A stretch of DNA of 64,000 nucleotides from Colletotrichum lupini (lineage: Eukaryota > Ascomycota > Sordariomycetes > Glomerellales > Glomerellaceae), in contig NC_064677.1 of the NCBI RefSeq assembly GCF_023278565.1, forward strand, positions 1 through 64,000. Direction: 5' to 3'. Shown here in pieces: positions 23,137 through 34,798 of the stretch. Position 1 is the stretch's first letter. Every line of letters begins with the position of its first letter. The notes under the pieces were generated by a model, which worked only from the letters and a program-made list of their open reading frames with translations, was not told the origin of the DNA and ran no database searches. Made by a program: the position numbers and the translations under genes.

Positions 23137-24026
23137 ATGCTTGTCAAATCCACATTCGTTCTCTCTCTCGCTTTCGCAGCGGACGCATTCGCTGTCAGAC
23201 GTGGGTCCAATGACTGGTTTGCGCCTACTCCCGCCGATCGTAATACTCACAATCAGATGAATGTACGAATCTGAAGCTCCTGTTGACACTTCTCAGGTCG
23301 TAGCCCCTGTCCAATGGTGAACACTCTTGCCAACCACGGATACCTCCCCCGTAGCGGCTTGAACGTCTCTCTTGCAGACCTCATTGCCGGCTTTACGGCA
23401 GCCGTTAATCTGGATCCTGCTGCTACTACTTTAGTGGGACAAAAGGCTCTGCTCACGTCCACGACTGGCAACAACGCGACATTTAACCTGGACGATCTCA
23501 ATACCCATGGCAGTGAGTCAACTCGACCCTTAGCATTGTGTGCATACCCTAAAGTCAGTGGCAGTCATTGAACACGACGGTAGTCTAAGTCGTAATGACA
23601 TTTACTTTGGCGACAACCACTCGTTCAATAAAGACATTTGGGAATCGGTAGCGGTCGCCTTTACAAACACTACTATCAGCATCCCAACAGCCGCCAAGGC
23701 GAGGGTAACGCGTCTGCAAGCCGCTGCTGCTGCTAACCCTGTCTTCAACCTGACGGCCGATGGTACCCGATTCAGCTTCATTGAGACAGCTCTTTATCTC
23801 TCTGTCTTTGGAAATCTGGAGGATGGAAATGCCAATACCGAATGGGTGAAGGTTTTGTTCAGTATGTCCAATCTTGCCTTCTTGTTGCCATGGTTCGTAT
23901 GCTTACACATAACCCTTAGCTCAAGAACGCCTGCCGTTCCGGGAGGGATTCTCAAGGGCAAGCTCGCCAATCACTGCAGCAGGAATCCTGGGCTTAGTTG
24001 CTAAAGTGGCCGCTACAAGTGTCTAA
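23137..24026 (+). CDS. Heme-thiolate peroxidase, short peroxygenase type
   Basis: Secreted chloroperoxidase/unspecific peroxygenase family (Peroxidase_2), which uses H2O2 to oxidise or hydroxylate organic substrates. Exons 23137-23239, 23297-23512, 23565-23861 and 23920-24026 join in frame to 240 aa. The signal peptide starts MLVKSTFVLSLAFAADAFA. The diagnostic motifs are present: PCP at residues 38-40 in SPCPMVNTLANHGYLPR, giving the cysteine thiolate that ligates heme; EHD at 109-111 in IIEHDGSLSRND; and a Glu at about 180 in FSFIETALY. PCP-EHD-E and a length under 270 residues fit the short group. All catalytic residues are intact, so it appears functional. Substrate unknown. Confidence 0.88.
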
Positions 24027-25781
24027 TTCAATATCTTCAATTGTTGCAGCTGGTAGGTAATGCAAGAGCCTGCTAAAACAATGTGTGAGTTTCCTTATCC
24101 GCATATGTAAATCTATCCAGAAATTTGATTTCACATAATTACCTCGGTGTATGAACTTTGCCACCCTAGGCTGGAGACGGAATCAAGAAAAGGCTCTCGT
24201 CACTCAGTGTATTCCATGCGTTCAAATGTAATCGTTGACGGATCTATTTAAATTATGATGTGTATTCATTTTTATGTTCTGCCTTTGCTGGCTGCTCGGG
24301 CGGTTCTCGATATCGATTGCACGGTATTGATACACAGTATTAGTGAATACTCTCACTGTCTCGATAGACTAATTATGATGTGTATATTTGATATCCTGGA
24401 GCCGTAGTAAGTGAGTAAGGTAGCCAACACAACGTATATGAATATGTCGACTGGAAAACCCGAGGCTTGGGGGTGGAACCATACCCTAGTGGGGCAACCT
24501 TTCCCTACAAACAATGGGCTTGCCTCTTATATTGCAAGGAAGAGGTCCATGTCGTGTTAACATTGAGGGATTCATGCACAGAGCTCAAGAAGCAGATCAT
24601 CTAGGTCCCGTTCCAGATGCAGCAGAACTGCGTTTATGGCTCCTCTTGAAATGTTTAGCCACCTGAACATTGACTTCTTACATTTCGCGGCAAATTCCGG
24701 CGACAAGACATCAAGCTCTGTGTGGCTTCAATCTTTTTCTTAAAGTGAGAGAGCGAGAAAGTGAGTAACAGAAGAGGGGTACCACAAACATGACTAGAAC
24801 CTGACTCATTCGGTTTAATTCCAGCCATCGGTACGTCACGCTGTCACGATTTGTTGAGTAAACATATTGACATCAGCAAGGGTAATGCCTTAACGCCTAC
24901 AATCTACCCCGGCCGTGTCCGCCACAGAGGTTTATGATCTAACAGGTTCCTTGAGATGCGTTAGCACTTAGTGTGTTAAGAGAATCGACCCGCCAGTGTT
25001 CATGCGCATGTGATCAGAACACCAGAGTTCTTGGTGTTCCCAATATTTTGCACATGGCCTAGGCGATCCTTATTTGGGGTTTGAAACTACAAGCTATCTT
25101 ATGTTCATGTCCTCTGAACAGTTCGGTCCCTTGTCTCCGCCAATGCAAACCAACATGTGACGGAGCATCATCCATTCGGCGGGAAGGGCTAATGTCATCC
25201 GTGATAGGTTTTCTGATGGTTAGATGAAAGGTTCCTGAAAACTTCTTCCTACTTGCTCTAGTCTAGCCTACGGGCCAAGGTACATCTTTCATCGCGTCTC
25301 ATGCGCTCTGACTACGACAGCGCCCATAGCGCTCAGCTCGCACATGAACGAGTCAGAGAGACTTCCGCATCGAATGATGCCGATCTTCGATAGCCTCGGC
25401 TTTTGATCGACTCGGCTTGGATGTGATGCGTCGCATAGCTTCGCATAGCTTCGCATAGCCACACTGAGCCTCGGAACCATATGAAACATACATTTCTGTA
25501 CCTACCTGCAATCAAGATGTCGACTCTGGCCCAAGCGCAATGGCGCTTCAATCAGGTGTCAAAAGGAGAAGTCTTGTCAATACTACATAAGGGTCTGACG
25601 TGTTGTCCGAGCTTATTTCAATGTGGGGGTGGGACACGTGAATGTGGTAGTGCCGAGGATCATCATCAGATGAAACTATATATATCGTGATTGTAGATCC
25701 CCTACCTGGTTGATAATGATAGTGTGGTACAACATTCATTGCTATCAACCTTTAGGCATCTCTGATGAAAAACCTGTCAGT
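24027..25781. other. Intergenic region
   Basis: No gene recognised in about 1.75 kb. AATTATGATGTGTAT occurs twice near 24.25 and 24.37 kb. A TATATATA stretch near 25.68 kb may serve the hydroxylase gene downstream. Confidence 0.5.
25431..25460. repeat. 10-bp tandem repeat, three copies
   Basis: TCGCATAGCT occurs three times head to tail; the last copy ends in C instead of T. Intergenic. Confidence 0.8.
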
Positions 25782-26867
25782 ATGTCTTCTACTCTCACGA
25801 CAACTACGGCGAGCCAAGGCCAAACTGTTAGGATCGAAAGCAAAGATCCTATGAGGTCAACCTGGCGTCGCAGCGACAAGCGTACGTGGAAGATCGGTCA
25901 CTGGATTATCGAACGCCTAGGACTCTATCACGATGAGCTTGACCGACCTGCGCCCGTCCACTCCAAAACCGAATCAGTGCCTTATGTCCCACACTGGCAG
26001 TTCCATCGGTGGATACTGCTACACGCAACAATACCTCTCCTACTTCATCAAGGTTTTGTATCCTTGACTGGATATAACGTTCACCCCGTAGCGGCTTTCG
26101 TATTCTACAGCGTGGCGATAAAGGCTGTCGCCATCCACCAAATCAATACCATGCGCGGTCTCGGCCAACGCTACGGATTCCTTGATGGCGACAAGCATGA
26201 ACGCGACGGGGTCCCCGACAAAAGTGTCAAAACAGTACTCGAGTCACTCATATCTACTGCCACATTTCGATCAATGATGGCTGTGATTCTTTCGTATCGT
26301 TCGAACGAGGCTCCGGCCACAATAAATTGGATGCTTCTTCCTCTCGAGATTGGTCTCTACGGTGTTGTCTTGGACTTTTGGTTTTATTGGTATCACCGAC
26401 TTATGCACGAGGTCGACTCGTTGTGGAAGTACCACAAGACACACCACCTTACGAAACACCCGAACCCTCTTCTCACGCTTTTCGCGGACAGTGAACAAGA
26501 GTTCTGGGACATCGCCGGTATCCCTTTCTTGACGTGGGCGACGCTCAAGCTCGTAGGGCTGCCAATGGGCTTTTACGAATGGTGGTTCTGTCAGGAATAT
26601 GTTATTTTCACTGAATTGACGGGACATAGCGGGCTGCGTCTTTATGCCACAACTCCGACACCTTTCGCATGGCCGCTTCAGTTTTTTAACTGCGAGTTGG
26701 TGCTTGAGGATCATGATCTCCATCATCGGAAAGGCTGGAAGACTAGCGGCAACTACGGCAAGCACACTCGATTGTGGGATCGTATCTTCGGAACCTGCAT
26801 GGACAGAATCGAATGTGCTGCCGATTCTGCTGACTACACGAATACAGCTGTCATTCCACTCTTGTAA
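25782..26867 (+). CDS. Fatty acid hydroxylase / sterol desaturase family
   Basis: Integral membrane di-iron oxygenase of the fatty acid hydroxylase superfamily, probably in the ER. Single exon; I start at ATG 25782 (MSSTLTTTTASQGQ) because the upstream extension of the frame lacks a better context, giving 361 aa. The histidine clusters that bind the diiron centre are present: HRLMH (HX3H), HKTHH (HX2HH) and HDLHH (HX2HH). Hydrophobic segments lie around WILLHATIPLLLHQGFVSL, VAAFVFYSVAIKAVA and LLPLEIGLYGVVLDFWFYW. The C-terminal GNYGKHTRLWDRIFGT is typical of the family. Substrate (sterol, fatty acid or secondary metabolite) cannot be decided. Confidence 0.9.
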   Translation: MSSTLTTTTASQGQTVRIESKDPMRSTWRRSDKRTWKIGHWIIERLGLYHDELDRPAPVHSKTESVPYVPHWQFHRWILLHATIPLLLHQGFVSLTGYNVHPVAAFVFYSVAIKAVAIHQINTMRGLGQRYGFLDGDKHERDGVPDKSVKTVLESLISTATFRSMMAVILSYRSNEAPATINWMLLPLEIGLYGVVLDFWFYWYHRLMHEVDSLWKYHKTHHLTKHPNPLLTLFADSEQEFWDIAGIPFLTWATLKLVGLPMGFYEWWFCQEYVIFTELTGHSGLRLYATTPTPFAWPLQFFNCELVLEDHDLHHRKGWKTSGNYGKHTRLWDRIFGTCMDRIECAADSADYTNTAVIPLL

Positions 26868-28027
26868 GAACAGAGGTAGCTACCCCAAAAGCTAGATAGA
26901 TCCTTTGATCTTACCGCGATGGAACAACTCAAGCCCATCACGGGTGGTGGACGAGAATAAAAGTGTCGTTAGAGAGAAACACCGAGAGGGGTAGGAACCT
27001 AGTGACGTGTTATCACATAGCGAGTAGTGCAATATAAGACTAGAGTATCTTTCCCAGAAGAGATGCGCATCTAAGTAGAGAGGCTGTTGTACATCACACT
27101 GCATTTCTTGCCATGCATAATCGTACTAAGCTAACAAGCAGTGATTTTTCGCACATGATGAGCAGCAACTGTGTCGTGGTGACAGATACACCTCTTCTTG
27201 ATTGAATCTGAGCGTATTAACCAGACGAATGTGTCAACGCGCAATTCTAACAGGGTTTCTACTCTCCGACGGCTTACCATATCAAAGTATCAGGGGACCT
27301 ACGGATCAAATGGGTGTGAGGCTGTGATACTTTTCTCCAAATGAAGACAACTTGCCATATCCCTGTTGGTTGCTTCCTGACTCGGTGCCCGAACCCCTCC
27401 CAAGCAGACATGGCACTTCTGCAGACTTCTTCCAAACACAGCCCCATGCAGTTATCTCGCCCTATGAACAAACTACTTATCATTTGTGTTTCAAAATAAC
27501 CAGATCCTTCAACTACATTAGTCGGTTCGCAGTTTACGTTCACCATAAGCCACTTAGTGTACTCATTCGGCCTTCTGCGAAGTTAGAATTGGGGTAATTA
27601 CGTGCGCGCCATTGGCAGAGGGCCGTGCTTTCGACCCAAGATGAAGGCATTATAATATACCTTCGTATAATCCCTAGCAGTCATAATAGGGAGGAGTTTG
27701 TTTCCACGCTATGCGACAAAATTACACCTGTTTAGAGTTCGGACTTTGAGTGAATTGGCGCTGAGCTGCTCCTTCGTTCGGGATCACCGGGCACTGGTAA
27801 CTTTCGGCGGTGGTCAGGGCATGATAACGAGGCATTCAGAAATTATAGACCCCACTACGGCCCGTAAACGTGAAAGTTGAGACTGGTACTCAGAGTGCGA
27901 CATTATAGTATAAGAACCTCGAGACAATGCGCCCGCAGTTGTGAGATAGTTTTGCTTGCCATCCGCAAATCGTCACTCGTTCATCTTCATTCCGCTTTAC
28001 ATCTCTCACTCTGAAATAATATTCAAA
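26868..28027. other. Intergenic, nothing recognised
   Basis: No gene or repeat seen between the hydroxylase gene and the next small secreted-protein gene. Confidence 0.55.
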
Positions 28028-28466
28028 ATGCGTGCCTTCACCGTCGCTGCTGCCCTTCTCGTCGCTGGAGCCCAGGCTGCTCCTGCTCTTGAGAGCCGCC
28101 AGGTTGTTTATGGATGGTAAGGGGTCCTATCTCCGGATTTCAAGGCGACCAAGCTGATTAAACGTGCGAAGTTACTTCTCCGGTGAGGGTATCAACAACC
28201 AGTACGTGAGCGTCGGCCACGACATTGATGTTACCGATGCCAACGGTAACACCCGCAACCTTGATTGCGGCACAACTTCCCAGCAGCTTGTTCCCAACGT
28301 CTTCGCCAAATGCACAGTGGACAAGAAGCAGCCCGCGGGTATTACCGCCAACGAGTCCGACAAGAAGTAAGCACAGTAGCAACCAAAGAGAAACTAATAC
28401 GCAACTAACACAAACGTTCCTAGCGCTATCAACTGCCCCGTTTCTAAGAGCAAGGCGGACTGCTAG
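28028..28466 (+). CDS. Small secreted protein, 108 aa
   Basis: Exons 28028-28116, 28172-28366 and 28424-28466 join in frame to 108 aa. Donors are GTAAGG and GTAAGC; acceptors are CGAAG and CCTAG. The signal peptide is MRAFTVAAALLVAGAQA, followed by APALESRQ, perhaps a short propeptide. The mature protein has five cysteines: YGCYF, LDCGTT, AKCTVD, INCPVS and the C-terminal ADC. No family recognised. The short length, signal peptide and cysteines resemble candidate effectors or small antimicrobial-type proteins; that role is inference. Confidence 0.75.
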
Positions 28467-30334
28467 ACACCTCACTGTCAAATATCAACCAAAGGGTTGG
28501 TAGGAATATAATCATAATTAAAGTACTTTTCGAACGTCGAACTGAAGTCTACAGTCATCCGTATTGTTTTCGGGCCATTTGGTTTCATGCGCGACACTCG
28601 CCAGTCTCCACGTATGTGTAGTGCCAGTCCGAAAAGAAATACCATCAACTCCAAGCTTGCCAGGCTTCCAATGCTCTCGCCAATCCAGTCGCTGCAGAAT
28701 GACCTAATATGAATTCAAAGACCTGCAAAGATTCCAGTGAAGCTCGTGCGATTTGTCTTGATTCTGCTAGGGCTCGAGGTTACTCTTCAAGGTCCATGAA
28801 AGCGCGTTCCCTTGCTTCCGCATGTGAGAGGAGTAAAGTTAATCTGATTATAGCTACCTTTGGCCTGTGGGGTTAGCATGAGTTCGAGCATCCTGATCTA
28901 ATATTCCGAGGTTACTTGCTTAGAGTTATACCCCTATCACTTGGAGTGTAAATATGTACGTTCATGAATTTCCGACATTCAGTATAGCAAGAACGTAGTC
29001 TTAAGCAATTCACATGGTGACTGCATGGGTCGTCGCTTAGTGTCATAAACCATGCAAAATCGAATGTCACCATGGTTGACTTTGGTCCAATTGAGCTTAT
29101 GCTAGAGGCCTTATGTGGAGATCTGCGTACTCTACAGATGTTTCTGCAACCCGTACTTGACTTTTGCATCGATTAATGGAGTGACTCCTTCACGTAAGAA
29201 TATCCCGCCTCGTGATTTCTATCGTGGTGCAAGTCCCTTCCCAAACGGAAACATTGTTTTTGTAGTCTAGAACTTTTGAAGCAATTAGCGTATAGCAACG
29301 CACTGTTTCAATTGACGCATTGAAGCATCGGTCCAGGGCCTCGGTTCAATCCCACATTCCAAAATATGATTGACTTCTTCCGGGTAAATTTGGTAACTAG
29401 ATAAATTACATTACAGGCAATATTACTTCGCAATCAGCAAAGAAGTAACGGTCTAGATCTTCTTACCATTCGTGTTCGGATCGGAATCATTCAATAGCAC
29501 TTATTGAATAGAAAGTCGAAAATTTGCTACTGGCCTTGGGTAATTTGGACCAAAGCAACATTTCAATCCCTCCGGCGAAAGAAGTACAATGCTTTCTGTT
29601 TTATTTCAAGGGTTGAAATGGGTCGCGAAGGTGACCTCTCGAGTCTACCCAAAACTGTGCTAACTAATACCGCTTCCGCGATTAATACTCCTCCGAGCTG
29701 TAAGTGAGAGCCTGAGAGGTTGTCTATCGCGTGATCCTACTGATCCTCGATGTGAAATCTAATCGCTGGTCATTCTGCCTTCACAGATTGCGAATGAACT
29801 CAAGTAAAAGAAAAACGCCCAGCCTCATATCATTGGTGAAGAACGCCGAATAAAGGCCTCCATGCCAGCAAAACAGTGCCAGTGCGTTTTTCCTGAGGGC
29901 ACCACTACGTATGGAGGCTCAGTGTTTCAAGTGGAGCACAGTGCAATTGGCCTCATTCTCGCCATGTGTAACCTTGACTCGTAGTCAAGGCGGAAGAGCG
30001 GCAATGTTGAACAGGGGGCCGACGGACGAGAATAGAATTTTCCTCTGCCTGTGGTGTATTCTCCAGAATTTAGCAAATAATAATCACGAAAATGTTTTGC
30101 CTCTCACGTCATACCTAGCGGCCTCAAACACGTGACATTACTCAAGTTTTGCAATAGTTTGGCTTAAACCGAACTTCTCCGACCTCTCCACTTGTAACTC
30201 CGAGCTCACAGCCCGAGCAAACTTCACATCGACTGATACACTGTTCGACTTATAAGTCTATCTAGCGTCCACGTTGAGAATGAAGACATTCGAATAGTCC
30301 CTTTACGCACGGCATTATTCATTTGGCTACCATT
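28467..30334. other. Intergenic, nothing recognised
   Basis: About 1.9 kb without a convincing gene. A T-arm-like GGTTCAATCCC near 29.34 kb lacks the rest of a tRNA. Confidence 0.55.
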
Positions 30335-31789
30335 ATGTCTTCTGGGCCAAATCATTGGTTATCGCGGCTTGGCGAAGAGAGCGGTTTCGTGTCGATTTCG
30401 CAGTCATGTCGCGATACCAAAGTACTCTGCTTACAGCGTTTTGTTCGCCTCTTTGCATACGGCGCATCATTTCTTATCTTAGTACACTTCCTCTCAAGTC
30501 TAGGCTACTCGGATGAACGAATCGGCCTTTTCATGACTTTAACTCTTCTCGGAGATGTCGTCATCAGCTTCTTGCTCACCGCCGTTACCGACCAGGTTGG
30601 AAGACGAAAAGTCCTGGCCACTGGAGCCGCATTGATGGTTATGAGCGGTCTGATCTTTGCTATGGTTGGAAACTATTGGGTTCTTGTCATTGCCAGTATA
30701 TTCGGGGTCATCAGTCCCAGCGGCAACGAAATTGGACCCTTCCGCGCCGTTGAAGAGTCAATTCTAGCGCAGCTTACGCAGAAGGAAAGGCGCAGTGATA
30801 TCTTCGCATGGTACACGCTCTTTGGCTCAGCAGGGGCCGCTCTAGGCACACTCACCTGCGGTTGGGTCGTGCAGGCCCTTGAAGACAATGAGTCTTGGAC
30901 CCAGAACGAAGCATACAGAGTCGTCTTTCTTATATATGCAGCGATCGGCTTGCTCAAGCTATTGCTTATATTTGCCCTCACCTCTGGTGTTGAGGCACCG
31001 CCGGCAGAAATCAACGATTCTAATAGTCCAAGAAACAACGAGACTCAACCTCTACTTGGCGATGTCTCGGACACCGAGCAAAGCCAATATAGGCGGTCAC
31101 AAGGATCAAAGTCCCATCGGCGAACGGTCACGCAACGCGCAAGGGCTCTACTCCCTTACATCTCTCCCATGTCTCGGTCGATTCTGTTCCGGCTCCTCAT
31201 TCTGTTCTGTCTCGACTCTTTCGCTTCCGGCATGGCATCACCATCTTGGTTAACTTACTACTTCACTACCGTTCACTCTCTTCAGCCTAGCTCCCTTGGA
31301 ACTCTGTTCTTGGTCACCAATCTTCTCGCCACAATCTCGAACCTCGTCGCACTTCCTCTTGCCCGCCGACTGGGACCACTCAAGACTATGGTTTTTACAC
31401 ACCTGCCGTCGGCTGTCTTTTTGGCAATGATTCCTCTTCCATTGCCTGGTTCTGGTGGAACATGGACGGCGATGGCATTCCTGTCCTTGAGAGCATGTAC
31501 CCAAAGCATGGATCAAGCGCCCAGGCAGGCATTCCTTGCAGCAGCAGTTCTCCCTAATGAAAGAACGGCTGTATTAGGCGTGGTCAATATTGTCAAGACG
31601 TGGGCTCAAGCGGGTGGTCTTGGTTCTGCAGGCTATCTTGCCGGAAAGAATCTTTGGATCGTAGTATTTACGGGAGCAGGAATCATGAAGGCATGTTATG
31701 ATCTGTTGATGCTAGGATTATTCTTGGGTCTTAGAGATCGCGAAGATGACAGCTCGAAATCCCGTTCGAGGGATGAGGAAGAGCCTTGA
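30335..31789 (+). CDS. Major facilitator superfamily transporter
   Basis: Proton-driven or facilitated carrier of a membrane, probably plasma membrane. Single exon; the first true ATG is 30335 (MSSGPNHWLSRLG), giving 484 aa, close to the normal MFS length. About twelve hydrophobic helices are visible in two blocks separated by a charged, Ser/Asn-rich loop (about residues 225-275). MFS motif A is present as VTDQVGRRK between helices 2 and 3. There is a late APRQAFLAAAVLPNERTA helix-loop. The substrate is unknown. It ends tail to tail with the SDR gene, 94 bp apart. Confidence 0.88.
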   Translation: MSSGPNHWLSRLGEESGFVSISQSCRDTKVLCLQRFVRLFAYGASFLILVHFLSSLGYSDERIGLFMTLTLLGDVVISFLLTAVTDQVGRRKVLATGAALMVMSGLIFAMVGNYWVLVIASIFGVISPSGNEIGPFRAVEESILAQLTQKERRSDIFAWYTLFGSAGAALGTLTCGWVVQALEDNESWTQNEAYRVVFLIYAAIGLLKLLLIFALTSGVEAPPAEINDSNSPRNNETQPLLGDVSDTEQSQYRRSQGSKSHRRTVTQRARALLPYISPMSRSILFRLLILFCLDSFASGMASPSWLTYYFTTVHSLQPSSLGTLFLVTNLLATISNLVALPLARRLGPLKTMVFTHLPSAVFLAMIPLPLPGSGGTWTAMAFLSLRACTQSMDQAPRQAFLAAAVLPNERTAVLGVVNIVKTWAQAGGLGSAGYLAGKNLWIVVFTGAGIMKACYDLLMLGLFLGLRDREDDSSKSRSRDEEEP

Positions 31790-31882
31790 GCTCAAGATGA
31801 CTGAATTGCAATAGACTTGACTTGGGAAGAATATGGAGCTTTCTAGGCTAACAGATTGGACTAATGAAATACACGTATTTGC

Positions 31883-33083
31883 CTACTCCACTTTCTTCGC
31901 ATTTTCCCTACGTACGATTGCCTCAAGTTTGGGCAGATCAAATTTCCGGTAGGCCAATTCATCCAAGAGCCATTCGCCGAAAAGAAGTCTAGCCAGCCAG
32001 ACTGACCCAGCCATGCCACCAGCCCAGAACCAGTTGGTAGCTCCTCCGACCCAACCACCAAGCCACCCCTCTCCTTTCAGGGCTTCTGCTACTAGTTGTT
32101 GGGCAAAATCCCCCGTGGACACTGTTGCGTTGTTTTGGGAAAACGTAAGGCGCTTTGCGTATATCTCTTTGACACGAGTATATAGCGAGTTAGGCGGGAG
32201 CTCACGAGTGAGCTTAGCAATCTGACTCTTGACAGTACCAGTCATAGAAATCATGACACGCACACCAAACGGACGAAGCTCCTGGCGAAGTGTACGGCTG
32301 TACGAGTTGAGGGCACCTTTGGTCGCAGTGTAGACTGAGCCGAAGACATAGGGAGAGATGGCGGAAAGGCTACTGATCATGATGATGAGACCGCGGGCCG
32401 GGATCAGCAGCGGCACAAAAGCCTGGACCATGGCCATGACGCCAAAGACGTTTGTCTCGAAAGTCAGTCGAACTTCGTCCATGTTGATGTCGGTTGCAGG
32501 AACAGTGTGTGTCAAACCACTGGGAGATGGTCAGTAAGCAGCGCAGCCGCTAGGAGTTGCAAACAAAACCGAGTCTCGATGAGCAATAGAAGCAACCGTC
32601 TGGCTCAAAATCACCACGGCATGAGGTAGGCCTTACGCGTTGTTGACCAGGAAATCAAGGCGGCCTCCAGTCAGTTCGGAGACCCTGGCTTTGCAGACTG
32701 CGATACTGTCGCTGTCAGTAACATCGAGTGGTAAAGTCGTCAATCCCAAGTCGCTCAAGTCCGAGAGAACTTCGGGCCTGCGGGCTGTTGCGATGACATG
32801 GAGTCCTGGGAGAAGAATGCTGTGAGCAAGCCAAATCTCCAGTTATGGTTCGTTCCATTTACTCGAACACCAATTATTCGTCCTTGGATAGTTGACACCA
32901 ACCTTTGGAGTGAAACTCTTTTGCCAAGGCGTGGCCAATTCCCCCTGGGGTACAGCTGCAGTAAACATGTCAGCACTAACGCCTCCAGCGATCAGCTCGG
33001 CGAGTCAGAGTTAAAACTAAGTTGGTAAGGGGTGTAGCGCACCCTGTGATCAGGACTGTCTTTTTGTCTGCTGGGATGCCCAT
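31883..33083 (-). CDS. Short-chain reductase, AYR1-like
   Basis: NADPH-dependent SDR like the fungal 1-acyl-dihydroxyacetone-phosphate reductase AYR1. Exons 33083-33043, 32955-32903, 32805-32637 and 32519-31883 join in frame to 299 aa; the start MGIPADKKTVLITG fits the family. The Rossmann motif TGCTPGGIG is rebuilt across intron 1, followed by ALAKEF, LHVIATARR (NADPH-type Arg pair), DVTD, NNAG across intron 3, the catalytic Ser in ISSLSAISPY and YTATKGA (YxxxK). A hydrophobic C-terminal segment near WFWAGGMAGSVWLARLLFG suggests membrane or lipid-droplet association, as in AYR1. Its substrate here could differ; it lies about 5 kb from the peptide precursor gene. Confidence 0.88.
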
Positions 33084-34798
33084 TCTGTCGATACTGCACT
33101 GGAAGTAGATGTCGAACGGTGGAGAACGAGGAAGCTGTGGTGAAAGCGTTAAACGTGTCAGCTCTCAGACCATTTTACGAGATGAATCCCGAGGTAAATT
33201 GAGCTTAAATTGGTCAAGAGAGACATGTGGGCCGCTCATGTCCGCGGCCCGCGGATTTCCGCCCAGTACCACATTATTCGGCCGAGTCCTTAGTAATCTA
33301 CTGGATAAGTCCATGCAATAGGAATCAAGAACCCCGGGCGAAGGGTTTCGACGCTTCGACCAGTCGCATGGCAGAACGACTCCAGTGCATCCTATCGAAT
33401 GTGCCTTAATTACTACATAGCTACATGTATGGATCCATAACGTGCAAGCTCCAGTGCCACAAGAGCGGAATGCGAGGTGGTCTTTTGAGACACTCACCAT
33501 AAGGACTCTTGAGCACCCGTAGGCCGTAGCATGGGCTGAAGACTCGAGAAGACACCAAAAGCTTAGCAATAAGCTGTGATGTGCTGAGCGGTGACTAGGT
33601 CAGAAGCCTACAGTTGACAACTTGCAAGGTAGCGAAGATGACGTGCTGTTAGCTCGAAGGCCTTGTGTGACTTTCTAGCGGCAAAAGTCGTGTTTTTAAC
33701 GGGCCATTTGTGCCGGTGCGACAAGGTCGGAAAGTCGGGGAGTTTCCAGGTTTCCGTGCCATCATATGTTTTGCCAGCCGACGGGATCAGAGGTTCGCCG
33801 CGGAATGTCGGCCACGATCTTTGCTCTCGTGAGAACGTTTTGCGATTGCCCCTCTTGGCTCTTGGCTGGCTGCGGTCTATCCGCGTATCGAATGCACCGA
33901 TAGATCAGCTACGACTGCACACAATCAAAAGTACCAACTACGAGTCTGGAAAACATGGTCGCGTCATGCGTCAGCTGTGTGCATGGCCCCCGCACGTCAC
34001 ATTGCGGAGAAGCTGGGGAAAGGGAGCATGGTGACTGGGTTCTTGTAACTACCGACAAATCAATGCGGGGTCGCGAGTCTCTTGGGTTGCATGCTAATTG
34101 TTTGGACATCGGTTCATCCCATGAGGTTCAGAACTCAACCGTTATGCTTATTTGTTGCAAAGCAAGCAATTCTGCGATGGCAGTTGGTTCGGTCTTGACT
34201 TACTAATCTTTGCTTACACTTGTGAGCCTCCAAATTGCTAATAAGACGCCAGCACTCGCGTGCCATTGTTATTTGAAGGTTTGGGCAGTTAGATGGGACA
34301 AGTACCCTGGTGAGTTCCTTGCCGTGGGCCGGATTATCCGGCTTTTGGTGTAAGGCCAAGAGCCCCCATTAAGATTAACACCCGATCCTAGATGCCGTCA
34401 GAAGGTGTCAAGGATCCTACCTCACAGTCTGGGGACCCCGCAAACTGATGGCAAGATCCACAGACTTCGGGTTGATTAAGACGAGCAGAGGGGTTAGGAA
34501 TGCCTAGCTAAGGCTAGCACTCAAGCATAACTTTGACAACGGGATAGCGACGGCCGAGTAACTGCAATAATGTTTGAGTTATGGCAAGTTCAAGGGTATG
34601 GATACACGGGTGAATGCTCCCCGACAAGCCTCGGTGGACTTGGTATAAAATTATATTATTTAATGTCCTCCTAGGGCCACAATATATATATATATATATA
34701 GCCTAAATTGCGGCATCATTTAGCGGTTGTCGATACAAGCCTTTCTAAGCCTTTATTCGCTAAGTTAGGTGGAGTTATTCAAGTACTCTCTCTTCATC
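33084..34798. other. Intergenic region between divergent SDR and GH78 genes
   Basis: No gene recognised. TATAAAA at 34643-34649 and a (TA)n tract at 34683-34699 lie upstream of the GH78 start and may form its promoter. Confidence 0.55.

Noticed and set aside
29310..29350. tRNA-like GGTTCAATCCC
   Set aside because: No matching acceptor stem, D-arm or anticodon arm could be placed around it.
33663..34034. 123-codon plus-strand frame in the SDR/GH78 gap
   Set aside because: No domain, poor start context and no support from a conserved motif.
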